A DNA stretch of 64,000 nucleotides from an uncultured Granulosicoccus sp. (GCA_947499955.1 CANMQI010000014.1:1-64000), one strand, 5' to 3'. Shown: positions 1-9,842, counted from the first letter of the stretch. The notes: generated by a model not told the origin, from the sequence alone. A program made the numbers and translations.

Positions 1-987
1 CACATTGCGTCGATGGGTACCGGCAGATGGCGCTGTGGCGCATGACAAGCGACCCACGGCAATCAGGCCGGTGCAAGCCAAGCAGCTGAGCGAAAAGGAA
101 CAGGCACGGCTGATAGAGATTTGCAGTCGTTCGGAATTTGCCAGTCTACCGCCATCTCAGATAGTGCCAGCACTAGCCGACCAAGGCTTGTATTATGGCT
201 CCGAGTCAACGATATACCGGTTGCTCAAGAAGCACGGCATGCTCAATCATAGAGGCCGGTCCAAGGAGCGCCAGAAGACGAAGCCACCAACGACTCATTT
301 GGCTAAAGCCATCAACCAGGTCTGGATGATGGACATCACGTTTTTGCCGAGCAGAGTCAAAGGGCAATTCTATTACCTGTACATGGTTGAAGACCTCTAC
401 AGCCGCTATGGCGTGCACTGGGAAGTGTTCGCCGAGGAGAACAGCGAGCACACCTGCCAAGTGATTGAGCAGTCCATGTGGCGAGAGAAGTGCCTACTAG
501 ATCCACCGGTGCTGCACCGCGACAACGGAAGCGTGCTGAAGTCCCAAATGGTGACGCAGAAGCTGTACGACCTGGGTATTGCATCAAGCCACTCGCGCCC
601 GAGAGTGAGTAACGACAATGCGTATGTGGAATCGATGTTCCGCACACTCAAGTACAGCCCGCGCTGGCCATCTCAGGGCTTTGAAAGCCTGGAAGCCGCT
701 CGTGAATGGGCTAATGAATTCATGCAGTGGTACAACGAAGAGCACAAACACAGCGCTCTGAAATTTGTCACACCAGCCCAGCGTCATCGAGGCGAAGACA
801 TCGACATACTAGCCAAGAGGCAAGCCGTCTACCAAGCAGCCAAGGCAAGGAACCCGGAACGGTGGAGTGGTAAAACAAGGAACTGGGAGCATCAGCCTGT
901 CGTGGCCCTGAACCCGCTGAGAAAGGAAGTAGCTGTATCCTGATTTAGCACGCAACTATCTTGACAAACACCGGAGTTTGGTAGACA
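1..987 (+). mobile_element. IS3-family insertion sequence, right part only
   Basis: The left end lies outside the window. The visible part holds the DDE transposase and ends near 987, where the sequence closes with ...GGTAGACA, matching the 5'-TG...CA-3' tips usual for IS3-family inverted repeats. The exact tip is inferred because the left repeat cannot be seen. It abuts the secreted protein gene starting at 1001 and faces the same way. An outward-facing TTGACA lies at 961-966. Confidence 0.75.
5..943 (+). CDS. IS3-family transposase OrfB-type, DDE integrase core (5' end may be cut)
   Basis: Catalyses cut-and-copy transposition of the IS3-family element. The N-terminal part (about residues 25-100) is a helix-turn-helix-like region. 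The rve integrase core follows, with the DDE triad visible as WMMDITF (first Asp), LHRDNGS (second Asp) and NAYVESMFRTLK (Glu). The tail EHKHSALKFVTPAQRH is typical of the family. The frame is open to the window edge, so the true start or the frameshifted OrfA part probably lies upstream; TTG at 5 is only the first possible start. No internal stop is seen, so this copy may be active. Confidence in the family is high; the subgroup is not assigned. Confidence 0.9.
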   Translation: MRRWVPADGAVAHDKRPTAIRPVQAKQLSEKEQARLIEICSRSEFASLPPSQIVPALADQGLYYGSESTIYRLLKKHGMLNHRGRSKERQKTKPPTTHLAKAINQVWMMDITFLPSRVKGQFYYLYMVEDLYSRYGVHWEVFAEENSEHTCQVIEQSMWREKCLLDPPVLHRDNGSVLKSQMVTQKLYDLGIASSHSRPRVSNDNAYVESMFRTLKYSPRWPSQGFESLEAAREWANEFMQWYNEEHKHSALKFVTPAQRHRGEDIDILAKRQAVYQAAKARNPERWSGKTRNWEHQPVVALNPLRKEVAVS

Positions 988-1000
988 GCATTATCTACGC

Positions 1001-4000
1001 TTGCTTTGCAAGCCCCAAATTGCCTTGCTTCTGACATGGTTCAGCGTCTCCAGTGTCATTATGTCGGCGACAGTTAACGCCGCTCCTGGAGATGAATACT
1101 GGGATACCGGGTTCGCACTATCCGGTTTAGACGATTCGGTTCAGCTGGTCGTAATTGACTCACAAGACAACATTTATGTGGCAGGTGGGTTCAGCTACGC
1201 CGATGGTCTGGAAGTCAATGGGCTTGCACATTGGAACGGGAATTCCTGGGCAGATTTGGGTGTGAGTAGCGGAGATATACAATCGATTGCCATAGGGCCG
1301 AATGACGCGCTGTACGCATCTGGTTCGTTCAGCGCCAACAATTCTTATCTTTCATTCGCGATGTGGGATGGGACTAATTGGACTGATTTGTCTGCTGGGC
1401 TTCCGGGAAACGGGCGGTTTTACGAAATGACTGTTGCAAATAATGGGACCTTGTACGCAGCGGGCTATCGTAATGTCAATAACGTAACTCAGTATGGTGT
1501 TTACAGTTTGAGCGGCGGTATATGGTCGCCGGTAGGCGAGGAATTTTCTGCTGGGTCTGGCTTTAGCGTCTCGTTTGCGGACATTGAGCTTGATGGCAAC
1601 GGTAACCTGATCGTCGCCGGAACATTTGGAGTCATCGGAACATCCGTGGTAAATAGCGTCGCCTTGTGGGATGGCGTTGCCTGGACTGCATTGAGTTCCG
1701 GTGTCACTAGCGATTGGGGGACTGGACCTAAGCCAGGAATCGTGAGGAGTATTGCTTTCGATTCCGGCGGTGATCTCTATCTGTCAGGGTATTTTGAAGA
1801 GGCAGGCGGCAATGCGGTGTCTGGTACCAGACTGGTCAAATGGTCTGGCGGGGCATGGAGCCAGCCTTTCAGTGGTGCTAACGACGAATTGTTCAACGTC
1901 AGTGCATTGTCCTTCGATTCTTCCGACAATTTGCATGTAGCCAGTAGTAATCCGGGAGTTTCCGGCTTTGTCCATTCCTGGAATGGTACACAGTGGATTC
2001 TTGTTGGCCTCCCATTTAATGCCCGTTTTCATGCAAGTCCGATTGAGCTTTTGGAGTTCGACGGTAATGGATCGTTGTATGCCGCTGGTCCCGGATTGAG
2101 TGGTTTGTCGAATGGTGTTGATTTCAATGGAATCGCCCGCTATGCCAGCGGAATCTGGTCGGCACTCGGCAGCCACAGCGGATCAGGTGCTAACGGTACA
2201 ATACTCTCCATGGCTAAATCGTCAAATGGAACTGTATACGCAAGTGGCAGATTTGTATCCATTGGCGGTAAAATGATCAATCACGTTGCCCAATGGGATG
2301 GTTCTGTATGGACTGCGTTGAGCGGTGGCGGCGTGGATATAAATTTTGTATCTTCGCTAGCCGTCGCCAGCAATGGCGATGTGTATGCTGGAGGACAATT
2401 TACGGATACGGCCACTTACAACGGAGGATCTGTTGCTCGATGGGATGGTAGTGGCTGGACTTTGATCGGGTCTGACAATGATGGCGATATAAACGATCTT
2501 GCAATTGGCGGGGATGGATCTGTGTATGCGGCAGGCCCGCAATATTTGAACAACACGCAAATCAACAACATTGCAATCTGGGATGGCAGTTCGTGGTCTG
2601 AACTCAACGGTGGTGTTTCTAACCCAGCTGGGTCGGTTGCTGTAAATGGACTTGAAATAACGTCCTCTGGAGACTTGATCGTGGCAGGTCAATTCACTCA
2701 AGCCGGCAATGTTGCTGCACTTGACATTGCTCGCTGGGATGGAAATGTCTGGTCAGCAATGGGTGCAGGTCTGGATTCGGATGGAGTCTTAGACATTGTT
2801 GAAACCCCTTCGGGTGGCATAGCGGCTGTCGGGAATTTCACTGTCAATACTTCTACTGGTGAAACAGCGCCGCTAGCTGTGTGGAACGGCATCAGCTGGA
2901 ATTATATTAATGGCCCTGGAGGACTCTACGAGACAGGATTGGCAGTTGCTATCGATGCGCAAGACAACATCGTTGTGGGAGGGGATATTCGTACATCACC
3001 CACTTCACTTTCACGTGGGATTGCAGCATGGGATGGAACCCAATGGAAAGGATATGGCTCTGGTTTTTCAAACAGATACGGCTATCGGACTTTACTTCCA
3101 CTGGATGATGGTTCAGTTTTGATCGGAGGAGATTTCAAAGAAGCAGGAGGCATTGCATCCAGCCGTATTGCTCGCTGGGCAGAGCCGGTTGCTCCAGAAG
3201 CTGTTACGTGTAATGGATTACCGGTTACTGTAGACATTAGCCTGGGTCAAACCGGTACAAGTGGCGATGACGTAATTCTGGGTACTGCTGCCGGCGAAAC
3301 CATTTCCGGGTTCGGTGGCGATGACACCATCTGCGGTATGGGAGGAGACGACATTATCCTGGCTGGCAACGGTGATGACTGGGTTGACGCCGGTGCTGGT
3401 GATGACGAGGTTCAAGGTAGTAACGGTGTAGATACAATACTGGGTGGTGAAGGCGATGACTATCTCGCCGGCGGCCCAGGTGACGATGTTGTGCATGGAT
3501 ATCTGGGAGATGACACTCTTTACGGTAACAAGGGCAATGACGTTCTCAGTGGCGGCGAAGGGGTCGACGACATACGAGGAGGCGCTGGGGACGATAATAT
3601 AGATACAGGTTCTGGTGCTACAGTAGGTAATGCAGCAATAGTGGATGGCGGTGCAGGGAATGACAGAATCGATGGAGGCCCCGATGCGGATGAGATAAGA
3701 GGTAGTACCGATCAAGACATCATCGCTGGTGGTGGTGGCGATGATCAGCTGTACGGTGGTAGCGGAGAGGATCAGATCAGCGGCGAAGATGGAGATGATT
3801 TGATACGCGGAAATGCTGGTAACGACACACTTCTCGGAGGGATGGGGGACGACAACATCAATGGTTTCGGGAGTCGCGATACGATTCGGGGTGGCTCTGG
3901 CGACGACATACTGGATGGCTCTACGGGCAACGATGTTATTGAAGGGAAGGACGGAAACGACATCATCAGAGGGGGAGGTGGTAATGATCGTCTGTATGGT

Positions 4001-4141
4001 GATGCAGGCTCGGACAGTATTCAGGGTGGTGGAGGCGATGACCTTATGGATGGTGGAAGTGATGCAGCAGATACTTGCGATGGTCAGGGTGGCGTCGATA
4101 CTGCATCTGCCTCGTGTGAAGTGATCGCCAACACTCCATGA
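1001..4141 (+). CDS. Secreted WDG-repeat (propeller-like) protein with C-terminal RTX cassette
   Basis: Probable extracellular matrix or adhesive protein. Residues 1-27 form a Sec signal peptide (hydrophobic ALLLTWFSVSSVIM, cleavage near VNA-AP). Residues about 30-730 contain some 13-14 repeats of roughly 50 residues with the signature W(D/N)GxxW (for example MWDGTNWTDL, RWDGSGWTLI), resembling beta-propeller or Kelch/delta-60 repeats. Residues 737-1046 are a Ca-binding RTX array of GGxGxDxxx nonapeptides bounded by cysteines (CNG at 737, CDG and CE near the end). The same cassette occurs in the proteins at 17216, 20090 and 23247. The start is TTG at 1001; no ATG lies upstream in frame before a stop at 962, and an IS3 end lies about 13 bp upstream, so the native start and promoter may have been lost. 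No enzyme domain is recognised. Confidence 0.85.
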   Translation: MLCKPQIALLLTWFSVSSVIMSATVNAAPGDEYWDTGFALSGLDDSVQLVVIDSQDNIYVAGGFSYADGLEVNGLAHWNGNSWADLGVSSGDIQSIAIGPNDALYASGSFSANNSYLSFAMWDGTNWTDLSAGLPGNGRFYEMTVANNGTLYAAGYRNVNNVTQYGVYSLSGGIWSPVGEEFSAGSGFSVSFADIELDGNGNLIVAGTFGVIGTSVVNSVALWDGVAWTALSSGVTSDWGTGPKPGIVRSIAFDSGGDLYLSGYFEEAGGNAVSGTRLVKWSGGAWSQPFSGANDELFNVSALSFDSSDNLHVASSNPGVSGFVHSWNGTQWILVGLPFNARFHASPIELLEFDGNGSLYAAGPGLSGLSNGVDFNGIARYASGIWSALGSHSGSGANGTILSMAKSSNGTVYASGRFVSIGGKMINHVAQWDGSVWTALSGGGVDINFVSSLAVASNGDVYAGGQFTDTATYNGGSVARWDGSGWTLIGSDNDGDINDLAIGGDGSVYAAGPQYLNNTQINNIAIWDGSSWSELNGGVSNPAGSVAVNGLEITSSGDLIVAGQFTQAGNVAALDIARWDGNVWSAMGAGLDSDGVLDIVETPSGGIAAVGNFTVNTSTGETAPLAVWNGISWNYINGPGGLYETGLAVAIDAQDNIVVGGDIRTSPTSLSRGIAAWDGTQWKGYGSGFSNRYGYRTLLPLDDGSVLIGGDFKEAGGIASSRIARWAEPVAPEAVTCNGLPVTVDISLGQTGTSGDDVILGTAAGETISGFGGDDTICGMGGDDIILAGNGDDWVDAGAGDDEVQGSNGVDTILGGEGDDYLAGGPGDDVVHGYLGDDTLYGNKGNDVLSGGEGVDDIRGGAGDDNIDTGSGATVGNAAIVDGGAGNDRIDGGPDADEIRGSTDQDIIAGGGGDDQLYGGSGEDQISGEDGDDLIRGNAGNDTLLGGMGDDNINGFGSRDTIRGGSGDDILDGSTGNDVIEGKDGNDIIRGGGGNDRLYGDAGSDSIQGGGGDDLMDGGSDAADTCDGQGGVDTASASCEVIANTP

Positions 4142-4269
4142 GGCATAGAGTTACCCAAGTGTTAAAGCTTCACGCGCTGTAACCCATCAGTGATTGAAAG
4201 ATATTCGAGATTTGTGATACGTCCGTCCTATGCACAGTCTGCTCGAATTGATACGATCACAATCTTGAG

Positions 4270-4302
4270 TGCCACACTTCCAGCATTTGAGGTAGTGTGG
4301 CA
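4270..4302. terminator. Hairpin, terminator-like
   Basis: A perfect 9-bp stem (TGCCACACT / AGTGTGGCA) with a 15-nt loop lies 129 bp after the RTX gene stop; a T5 run follows about ten bases after the stem. This could be an intrinsic terminator of the gene ending at 4141, but the U-tract is displaced, so the call is tentative. Confidence 0.35.
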
Positions 4303-4426
4303 GATTGACTCATTTTTGAATCAATGGTGCTGATCAGGATACTTCGATTTTGGCAATTGACGAACTGAGGCCTTCGCGGCTTCAGTTTCGAGAAATTTCA
4401 CGATTCGATAAATTTCGAGGTGTTAC

Positions 4427-5425
4427 GTGCTACGAAAAATTGGCAAAAAATCAAGGGACTTGATTCTTTCTAGGCTGCCCGTGCTGCGTATCGGTAGGCC
4501 ATTGATTCTGTGCTTTCACACCGTTGGTTGCCTTGAAGATCGACGGGGTTATGTATCTGACTACCGGTCTCACTCCTTGGTAGAGTTCGAGTTACAACTT
4601 GATTGGCTGAGTAGTTTCTGCGAGTTTGTATCGCTCGATGAAATAGTTGGTCAAACAGAATCCCGTGTGTCCTCTGCACGGCAACAGATTGCGCTGACCT
4701 TTGACGATGGCTATCAGGACAATGCACACATTGTCTTGCAATTGCTAGAGAGGTACAACGCACCTGTCGCATTTTTCATTGCAACCGGATATATGTCCGA
4801 TAAAAGGCTCCCATGGTGGGACTTTATGGATTGGACTATTGAGCAGGGTTATCACTGCGACTTGGTTGCAGGAGACGTTGTTCGCAAAGATCTGTCAGCT
4901 GCGGAAGCTGAAACTCAAAGACAATTTTTCAGGGCCGTTTGCCGAGATGGTGTGCAAGAAAGCAGAGACAGACTGGTGCAATTGCTTATGGAAAAGTGCG
5001 GTTGTGTTGAAGTGAACGACTTCATGACTTTTGAAGAATTGAATGAATCAGTTAGTAATCCTCTGGTAACTATCGGTGCGCATACACACAATCATTTCAA
5101 TTCAGCTTTGCTTGCACCTGATGAATTTGCAAGCCAACTGAGTAACAACCTGAAAACGTTGAGAGAGCGTACACAGTCGAAGATAGACTATTTCGCCTAT
5201 CCTTATGGAGGTGAGGCACAAATTGTTGGTGATCATTCAAGTATTCTACAAAAGGCGGGAATTTCAGCTGCATTTACGACCATCCCAGAATGCGTTGATG
5301 AACGATATGATAAGTACTGCCAGCCTAGATTGATAGTGTCACCACGAAGCAATCTTACTGAGTTCAAGGCCCAAATCAAGCGAGCGCTTGTGAGGAGCAA
5401 AGTACCGTCACCTGTCATGCCTTAG
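4427..5425 (+). CDS. Polysaccharide deacetylase (NodB homology domain)
   Basis: Predicted metal-dependent carbohydrate esterase family 4 enzyme removing N- or O-acetyl groups from a polysaccharide or its precursor. The NodB motifs are visible: LTFDDGYQDN (catalytic base and metal Asp), GAHTHNHFN (metal His motif) and FAYPYGG near residue 260. The length of 332 residues is normal for EPS-cluster deacetylases. There is no clear Sec signal, so a cytoplasmic or membrane-associated role is possible. GTG at 4427 follows a CGAGG Shine-Dalgarno six bases upstream. A sulfotransferase-like gene starts 5 bp after the stop, suggesting an operon. Free amines produced here could be the target of sulfation by the neighbours (inference). 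Confidence 0.88.
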   Translation: MLRKIGKKSRDLILSRLPVLRIGRPLILCFHTVGCLEDRRGYVSDYRSHSLVEFELQLDWLSSFCEFVSLDEIVGQTESRVSSARQQIALTFDDGYQDNAHIVLQLLERYNAPVAFFIATGYMSDKRLPWWDFMDWTIEQGYHCDLVAGDVVRKDLSAAEAETQRQFFRAVCRDGVQESRDRLVQLLMEKCGCVEVNDFMTFEELNESVSNPLVTIGAHTHNHFNSALLAPDEFASQLSNNLKTLRERTQSKIDYFAYPYGGEAQIVGDHSSILQKAGISAAFTTIPECVDERYDKYCQPRLIVSPRSNLTEFKAQIKRALVRSKVPSPVMP

Positions 5426-5430
5426 TCATC

Positions 5431-6252
5431 GTGAATATAGATGCCATAACCAGAAGAATAAGAAAAAGCAGCTTTTGCCAAAGACTATCTGGCCGGGTTT
5501 TTGAACCACTTGAGCCGCAAAAGTGGATCTTTGTTGTGGGCTGTTATAACTCTGGGACATCCTTGCTTTCGGATCTGATAGCTACGCATCCTGACTGTTC
5601 TGGTGCGAGTAATGAAGGTGTTGCGCTTACCACGGAGCTTGCGAGACCTGAAGAGTTTGGTTGGCCACGTATGTGGACCAAATGTGCGGAGCAGATGCTG
5701 ATGACAGAAGTGGACTCTGAAGCAAACAAGGCTGCCGACAGGATAAAGCGTCAATGGCGGTTGAGTTTTGACAAGAAAGCCCTTTGCATTGTGGAGAAAT
5801 CCATCTCCAATTCATTGCGTATCGAATTTCTCAGCAAGCACTTTTCCCCCGCGTATTTCGTGCATATAACCAGGGACTGTGTACCCGTGGCAGAGGGAAT
5901 CCGGCGTAAAGCCAAGCCTGCTCTGTATTCCAATCCAGAGGGGTGGGAGCAGTATCCACTGGAGATGTGCCTGGATCAATGGATAGCTGCAGAGGAAGTT
6001 ATAGGTCAAGCTCTAGCTCGATTGCAGGTTTCCTCACATGCGGTATCGATATCGTATGAGGCTTTGTGTGACCGGCCGAAAGTGGTGTTGTCCGGCTTGT
6101 TCAGTGAATTGAGGCTAAGTGATGAATGTCTGGAAAACAACCCTGTGATGGTTGATAAAGTTCTGAACATTGCCAACATGAATGGTCGAAGCTACGCCGC
6201 GCTTAATCCACAAGAAATTGAGTTACTGAAACGGCGATGCGAAGCGCGATAG
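5431..6252 (+). CDS. Sulfotransferase-like protein (PAPS-binding P-loop)
   Basis: Predicted to transfer sulfate from PAPS to a sugar. The 5'-phosphosulfate-binding loop is seen in FVVGCYNSGTSLLSDLI (about residues 34-50), and a 3'-phosphate-binding-like stretch in YFVHITRDCVPVAEGIRRK (about residue 150). The length of 273 residues fits. GTG at 5431 lies 5 bp behind the NodB-type deacetylase gene, so the two are probably co-transcribed. The family assignment is less certain than for the next gene because the loop is divergent (NSGTS instead of KSGTT). Confidence 0.7.
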   Translation: MNIDAITRRIRKSSFCQRLSGRVFEPLEPQKWIFVVGCYNSGTSLLSDLIATHPDCSGASNEGVALTTELARPEEFGWPRMWTKCAEQMLMTEVDSEANKAADRIKRQWRLSFDKKALCIVEKSISNSLRIEFLSKHFSPAYFVHITRDCVPVAEGIRRKAKPALYSNPEGWEQYPLEMCLDQWIAAEEVIGQALARLQVSSHAVSISYEALCDRPKVVLSGLFSELRLSDECLENNPVMVDKVLNIANMNGRSYAALNPQEIELLKRRCEAR

Positions 6253-6356
6253 ATATAACCATTAAAATAAGTCATCAATTTGCGTCTGCATGGGAAAAAC
6301 TGCCTGGAAGTTAGCGCCTGCAACGTAATCAATAAATTGGCATCAGGACAAATTTC

Positions 6357-7259
6357 TTGACGAACATCGACTCACGTTCACCAAACTTCATGGTGATTGG
6401 TGCCCCAAAGGCTGGTACAACATCGTTGTTCTCCGCTCTATGCTCGCATCCGGATGTGTATGCCTCCTATTTCAAGGAAACACATTTTTTCACTGATAGC
6501 TCCAGATATGCTGATGGTATACATAGTTATCTGGACACATATTTCGACGGTGCAGCGAACTATCCGAGCAAGGGAGAGGCCACTCCATCGTATTTGAGAT
6601 CAGGTGAGGTTGTCATACCCAGGTTGAAGAATTATGGACTGTTTGACAACCTCAAGTTCATCGTCGTTCTTCGAGATCCAGTAGAACGTTGTTGGTCACA
6701 CTACTTGCACCGTAGGCGCAGTCTAAACGAGCCGTTGGATTTTGAAGCAGCTTTACTGGCGGAGCCCCGACGTGTTGCGTCAGGTGAGGATTTCGCTACC
6801 TACTTCGAATGTGGGCTATACGGCAAACATCTTGCCAATTGGTTGTCGCACGGTCGGCGAGATCAGTTCTTTATTTTGCGATACGAAGATATGAGTCGCT
6901 CATATGGAAAAACCTTGCAGGAGATTGGAAATTTTCTCGAACTGGATAGTTCGTTTCAATTTGACACTCCGGTTCAGAAAAATCAGGCCGGTGAACCCAG
7001 GTCAAGAATATTGATGCGGATACTCAGTAGTGACCGTTCGGTGTTGAAGAATACCCTAAAGCATATGTTGCCTGGCTACCTGAGGCGAGAATTGAAATCC
7101 CGAGTTCGGCAATCCAATGTGAAGGCATATAGTGCTGAGAATAAACCAATTATGTCGCCGGATGTTGCTAGCGAATTGCGCCGTAGATATGCAGATGATC
7201 TGGAGAAACTAGAGAACCTTATCGGCTGGGACTGTGCTAGTTGGAAAACCGAGAAGTAG
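6357..7259 (+). CDS. Sulfotransferase domain protein (heparan N-sulfotransferase-like)
   Basis: Predicted PAPS-dependent carbohydrate sulfotransferase. The 5'-PSB loop reads VIGAPKAGTTSLFSAL (about residues 13-28) with the catalytic Lys-type position present, and the 3'-PB motif reads IVVLRDPVERCWSHYLHRR (about residues 101-119). These, and the overall 300-residue length, match NDST-like sulfotransferases, which act on amino sugars. TTG at 6357 is the chosen start because the P-loop lies only about 13 residues in. Together with the preceding deacetylase and sulfotransferase-like genes it suggests a sulfated polymer. Confidence 0.88.
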   Translation: MTNIDSRSPNFMVIGAPKAGTTSLFSALCSHPDVYASYFKETHFFTDSSRYADGIHSYLDTYFDGAANYPSKGEATPSYLRSGEVVIPRLKNYGLFDNLKFIVVLRDPVERCWSHYLHRRRSLNEPLDFEAALLAEPRRVASGEDFATYFECGLYGKHLANWLSHGRRDQFFILRYEDMSRSYGKTLQEIGNFLELDSSFQFDTPVQKNQAGEPRSRILMRILSSDRSVLKNTLKHMLPGYLRRELKSRVRQSNVKAYSAENKPIMSPDVASELRRRYADDLEKLENLIGWDCASWKTEK

Positions 7260-7825
7260 AGGTCACATGGTAGATTGACTGCCGGATTACCTGATCATGC
7301 AATCTAGCAAGTCGCTGTTTAGTCAATTTGGTTTGCAATTTGCCTGATCTCATAATTCTGGGTCATTTTCAAGCCAGTTCTCAGGTGCCGAAAGATGAAA
7401 GTGGTGAACATTTTCTGACCTGGTACCCGTACCCTGCATAGGGGCGAATCGCAACAACTGCATACAAGTTCCAGATTTGATAGGCAAGCTCATGAGAGAC
7501 TGCTGAGCCGTCTAACAGCCAAGGCTTGCAGCTTGTGTGGCTTGCATTGTCAATCCCTTGCTGTACCCATGCGTTGCTGTATTCCATTCCCAAGTGTCTG
7601 TCAGTCTCGTGACCTGAGCTACTATCAGAACTTTTCTCAGTTTGTAGAATGATTTGCGTAGACACCAATGCTACTCAGCACGACTCATAGTGGAATTTTA
7701 GAGCAATGTCAATCTATCACGCTTGTAACGAGCCTATGAGTCAGGTGCTTGCCATAACATACGAGTATGAAGTGCCGGGGTTTCTGAGTCGAGCATGAAT
7801 AATCTGTACATCGCCGCGAGATCCT
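7260..7825. other. Intergenic region, no gene seen
   Basis: About 565 bp separate the sulfotransferase from the acyltransferase. A 95-codon frame on the minus strand has no recognisable domain or ribosome-binding site and I regard it as chance. No clear promoter or hairpin stands out. Confidence 0.5.
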
Positions 7826-9697
7826 ATGGCAGCTGAATTACCTTATCGCCCAGAAATAGATGGGTTACGGGCCGTGGCTGTTATCCCCGTCCTGTTATTT
7901 CACGCAGGTTTTGATTCTTTCCAAGGTGGATACGTCGGCGTAGATATATTCTTTGTGATTAGCGGCTATCTGATTACCACGATCATAGTAAGTGGGATAT
8001 CGAACAAGACCTTCAGCGTTGTCGAGTTTTATGAGCGTAGAACGCGGCGAATCTTGCCAGTGCTTTTTCTGATTTTGTTCGTTTCCTGTGTTTTTGCTTG
8101 GAAATATCTGCTGCCCGATGAACTTAAAGTGTTCGGTCAGGGGGTGACAGCGGCAGTCCTTTTTTCAGCGAATATTTACTTGTATGTAAAAAATAATGAC
8201 TATTTCGGTATCCAGGCTGAAAACAATCCTGTTCTTCACTTGTGGAGTCTGGGGGCAGAGGAACAGTTCTACCTTCTGTTTCCCTTGATTATGATTGCGA
8301 TCTGGAAGTGGCGTTCAAGCTATAGCGTGGTTCTGCTGCCTGTTCTGCTATTGAGCCTCGGTTACAGCCAATGGCTCTTGTATCACAATCCCGCCGCTGC
8401 CTTTTTTCTATTGCCTTCACGAGCATGGGAGCTGCTAATCGGTTCGATTCTGGCTAGCACCGCATTGAAGGGCATCCAGCCCAACGTGAGCAGGGGTGCT
8501 GCGGAGTTGCTTTGTTCTGCGGGGCTAGTCTTGATTCTGATTTCAATTTTCGTTTTTGACAAGCAAACGCCATTCCCAGGTCTCTGGGGGCTTCTCCCAA
8601 CGACTGGAGCCGGGTTATTGATTCTATTCTCCAGCCATCAAACAATGGTGGGACGCTTCCTGAGTCATCGGGTTATCGTGTTCATAGGCCTGCTGAGCTT
8701 CAGTCTGTATCTGTGGCACCAGCCATTGTTTTCTTTTTACCGATTCTTTAGCAGTGGCAAGACCACCAGTTTTGGCTTCGCTTGTTTGATACTTCTTTGC
8801 TTCATTCTGTCCTATCTGAGCTGGAAATATGTCGAGAAACCGTTTAGAGACAGAAGCAGGTTCAGTCGTTTCACAATTTTCAGCCTGGCCGTCGGTATCA
8901 CGGGGCTTTTCGTGGTCTTTGGCCTTGTGGCTCACCTGAATAGCGGATACCCACAAAGGAACCCGGTGTTTAAGCGACTCGCCAGCAACTATGGTCTTTC
9001 GCTAAGCTGCAATGGCAACTCGACGATCAGGCCATTGTGTAGTACCAGTGATGCACCAGAAGTGGCAATTTTCGGTAACAGCTATGCAATGCATCTTGTT
9101 GAAGGTTACGTTCACAGCCACCCCGGAACAGGTGTAGTACAGTTGACGAGAGATTCGTGCCATCCACACAGCAGACCAGGGCCCAACAACAAGAAGGCGA
9201 AAGGGTGTTCAGCTTTCTTGAACGCAGCCATGAACACCATAAAGGCCACTGAATCCATCAAGACTGTGATTCTTTCTGCCCGATTCAATGACATTCTTGA
9301 TGATCGCATGCAACATGAGTTGACAGAGGCCGTTCAGTCGCTGACTTCAGCGGGAAGAGAGGTTGTCATTGTGGGGCCGACACCTACCATTGGCGTTGAT
9401 TTCGGTAAGTGTTTCATCAGGGTGCAGAATTCAGAAGGATACAGTGCGTGCAATTACGATCGTTCACTGATTCCGGATGACTACTTCAAAATCATGAGCA
9501 GGCTCGAAGATATAGCCAGAAGTCTGGATGCATCCTTGATTGATCTGGCTGATTACCTATGCGGTCCGATAACCTGCAACGCGGTTGTCGGCGACATTTT
9601 CGTCTATCGCGATACGGGTCATCTCAGTAGAGAGGGTTCAAGACTGGTTTTTGACATGATCAACAAGCGACGAGCTTTTGCAGGTTCGAAGCAATGA
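7826..9697 (+). CDS. Acyltransferase 3 (OafA/YrhL-like) with C-terminal SGNH domain
   Basis: Integral membrane O-acetyl (acyl) transferase for polysaccharide decoration. The N-terminus carries the family signature PYRPEIDGLRAVAVIPVL, followed by about ten membrane segments to residue ~375, including GVDIFFVISGYLI and LHLWSLGAEEQFY. The C-terminal ~230 residues form an SGNH-like periplasmic domain: FGNSYAMHL replaces the usual GDSH-type block, and a late TGHLSREGSR motif supplies the C-terminal His. The length of 623 residues matches fused OafA-SGNH proteins, where the second domain moves the acyl group onto the glycan. ATG at 7826 is well supported. It lies in an O-antigen/EPS modification context. 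Confidence 0.92.
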   Translation: MAAELPYRPEIDGLRAVAVIPVLLFHAGFDSFQGGYVGVDIFFVISGYLITTIIVSGISNKTFSVVEFYERRTRRILPVLFLILFVSCVFAWKYLLPDELKVFGQGVTAAVLFSANIYLYVKNNDYFGIQAENNPVLHLWSLGAEEQFYLLFPLIMIAIWKWRSSYSVVLLPVLLLSLGYSQWLLYHNPAAAFFLLPSRAWELLIGSILASTALKGIQPNVSRGAAELLCSAGLVLILISIFVFDKQTPFPGLWGLLPTTGAGLLILFSSHQTMVGRFLSHRVIVFIGLLSFSLYLWHQPLFSFYRFFSSGKTTSFGFACLILLCFILSYLSWKYVEKPFRDRSRFSRFTIFSLAVGITGLFVVFGLVAHLNSGYPQRNPVFKRLASNYGLSLSCNGNSTIRPLCSTSDAPEVAIFGNSYAMHLVEGYVHSHPGTGVVQLTRDSCHPHSRPGPNNKKAKGCSAFLNAAMNTIKATESIKTVILSARFNDILDDRMQHELTEAVQSLTSAGREVVIVGPTPTIGVDFGKCFIRVQNSEGYSACNYDRSLIPDDYFKIMSRLEDIARSLDASLIDLADYLCGPITCNAVVGDIFVYRDTGHLSREGSRLVFDMINKRRAFAGSKQ

Positions 9698-9842
9698 GCG
9701 GTTTCGATTCAGCGTGTGAGTGCGGGAATGATAGTCTACGCCGATATTTTTCCAGGTCGATTGCTCTGAAGATATTCCTGATGACGGTTCCCGGGATGAT
9801 TTCGCGAATACATTTTCGTGTAGCTCACTGAGATCAATCAGC

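Noticed and set aside
961..996. Complete outward promoter at the IS3 end
   Set aside because: TTGACA is perfect, but the best -10-like hexamers (CATTAT, TTATCT) are 22-24 bp away, beyond usual spacing.
7381..7668. 95-codon minus frame in the gap before the acyltransferase
   Set aside because: Composition and lack of start signals look like chance; no family resemblance.
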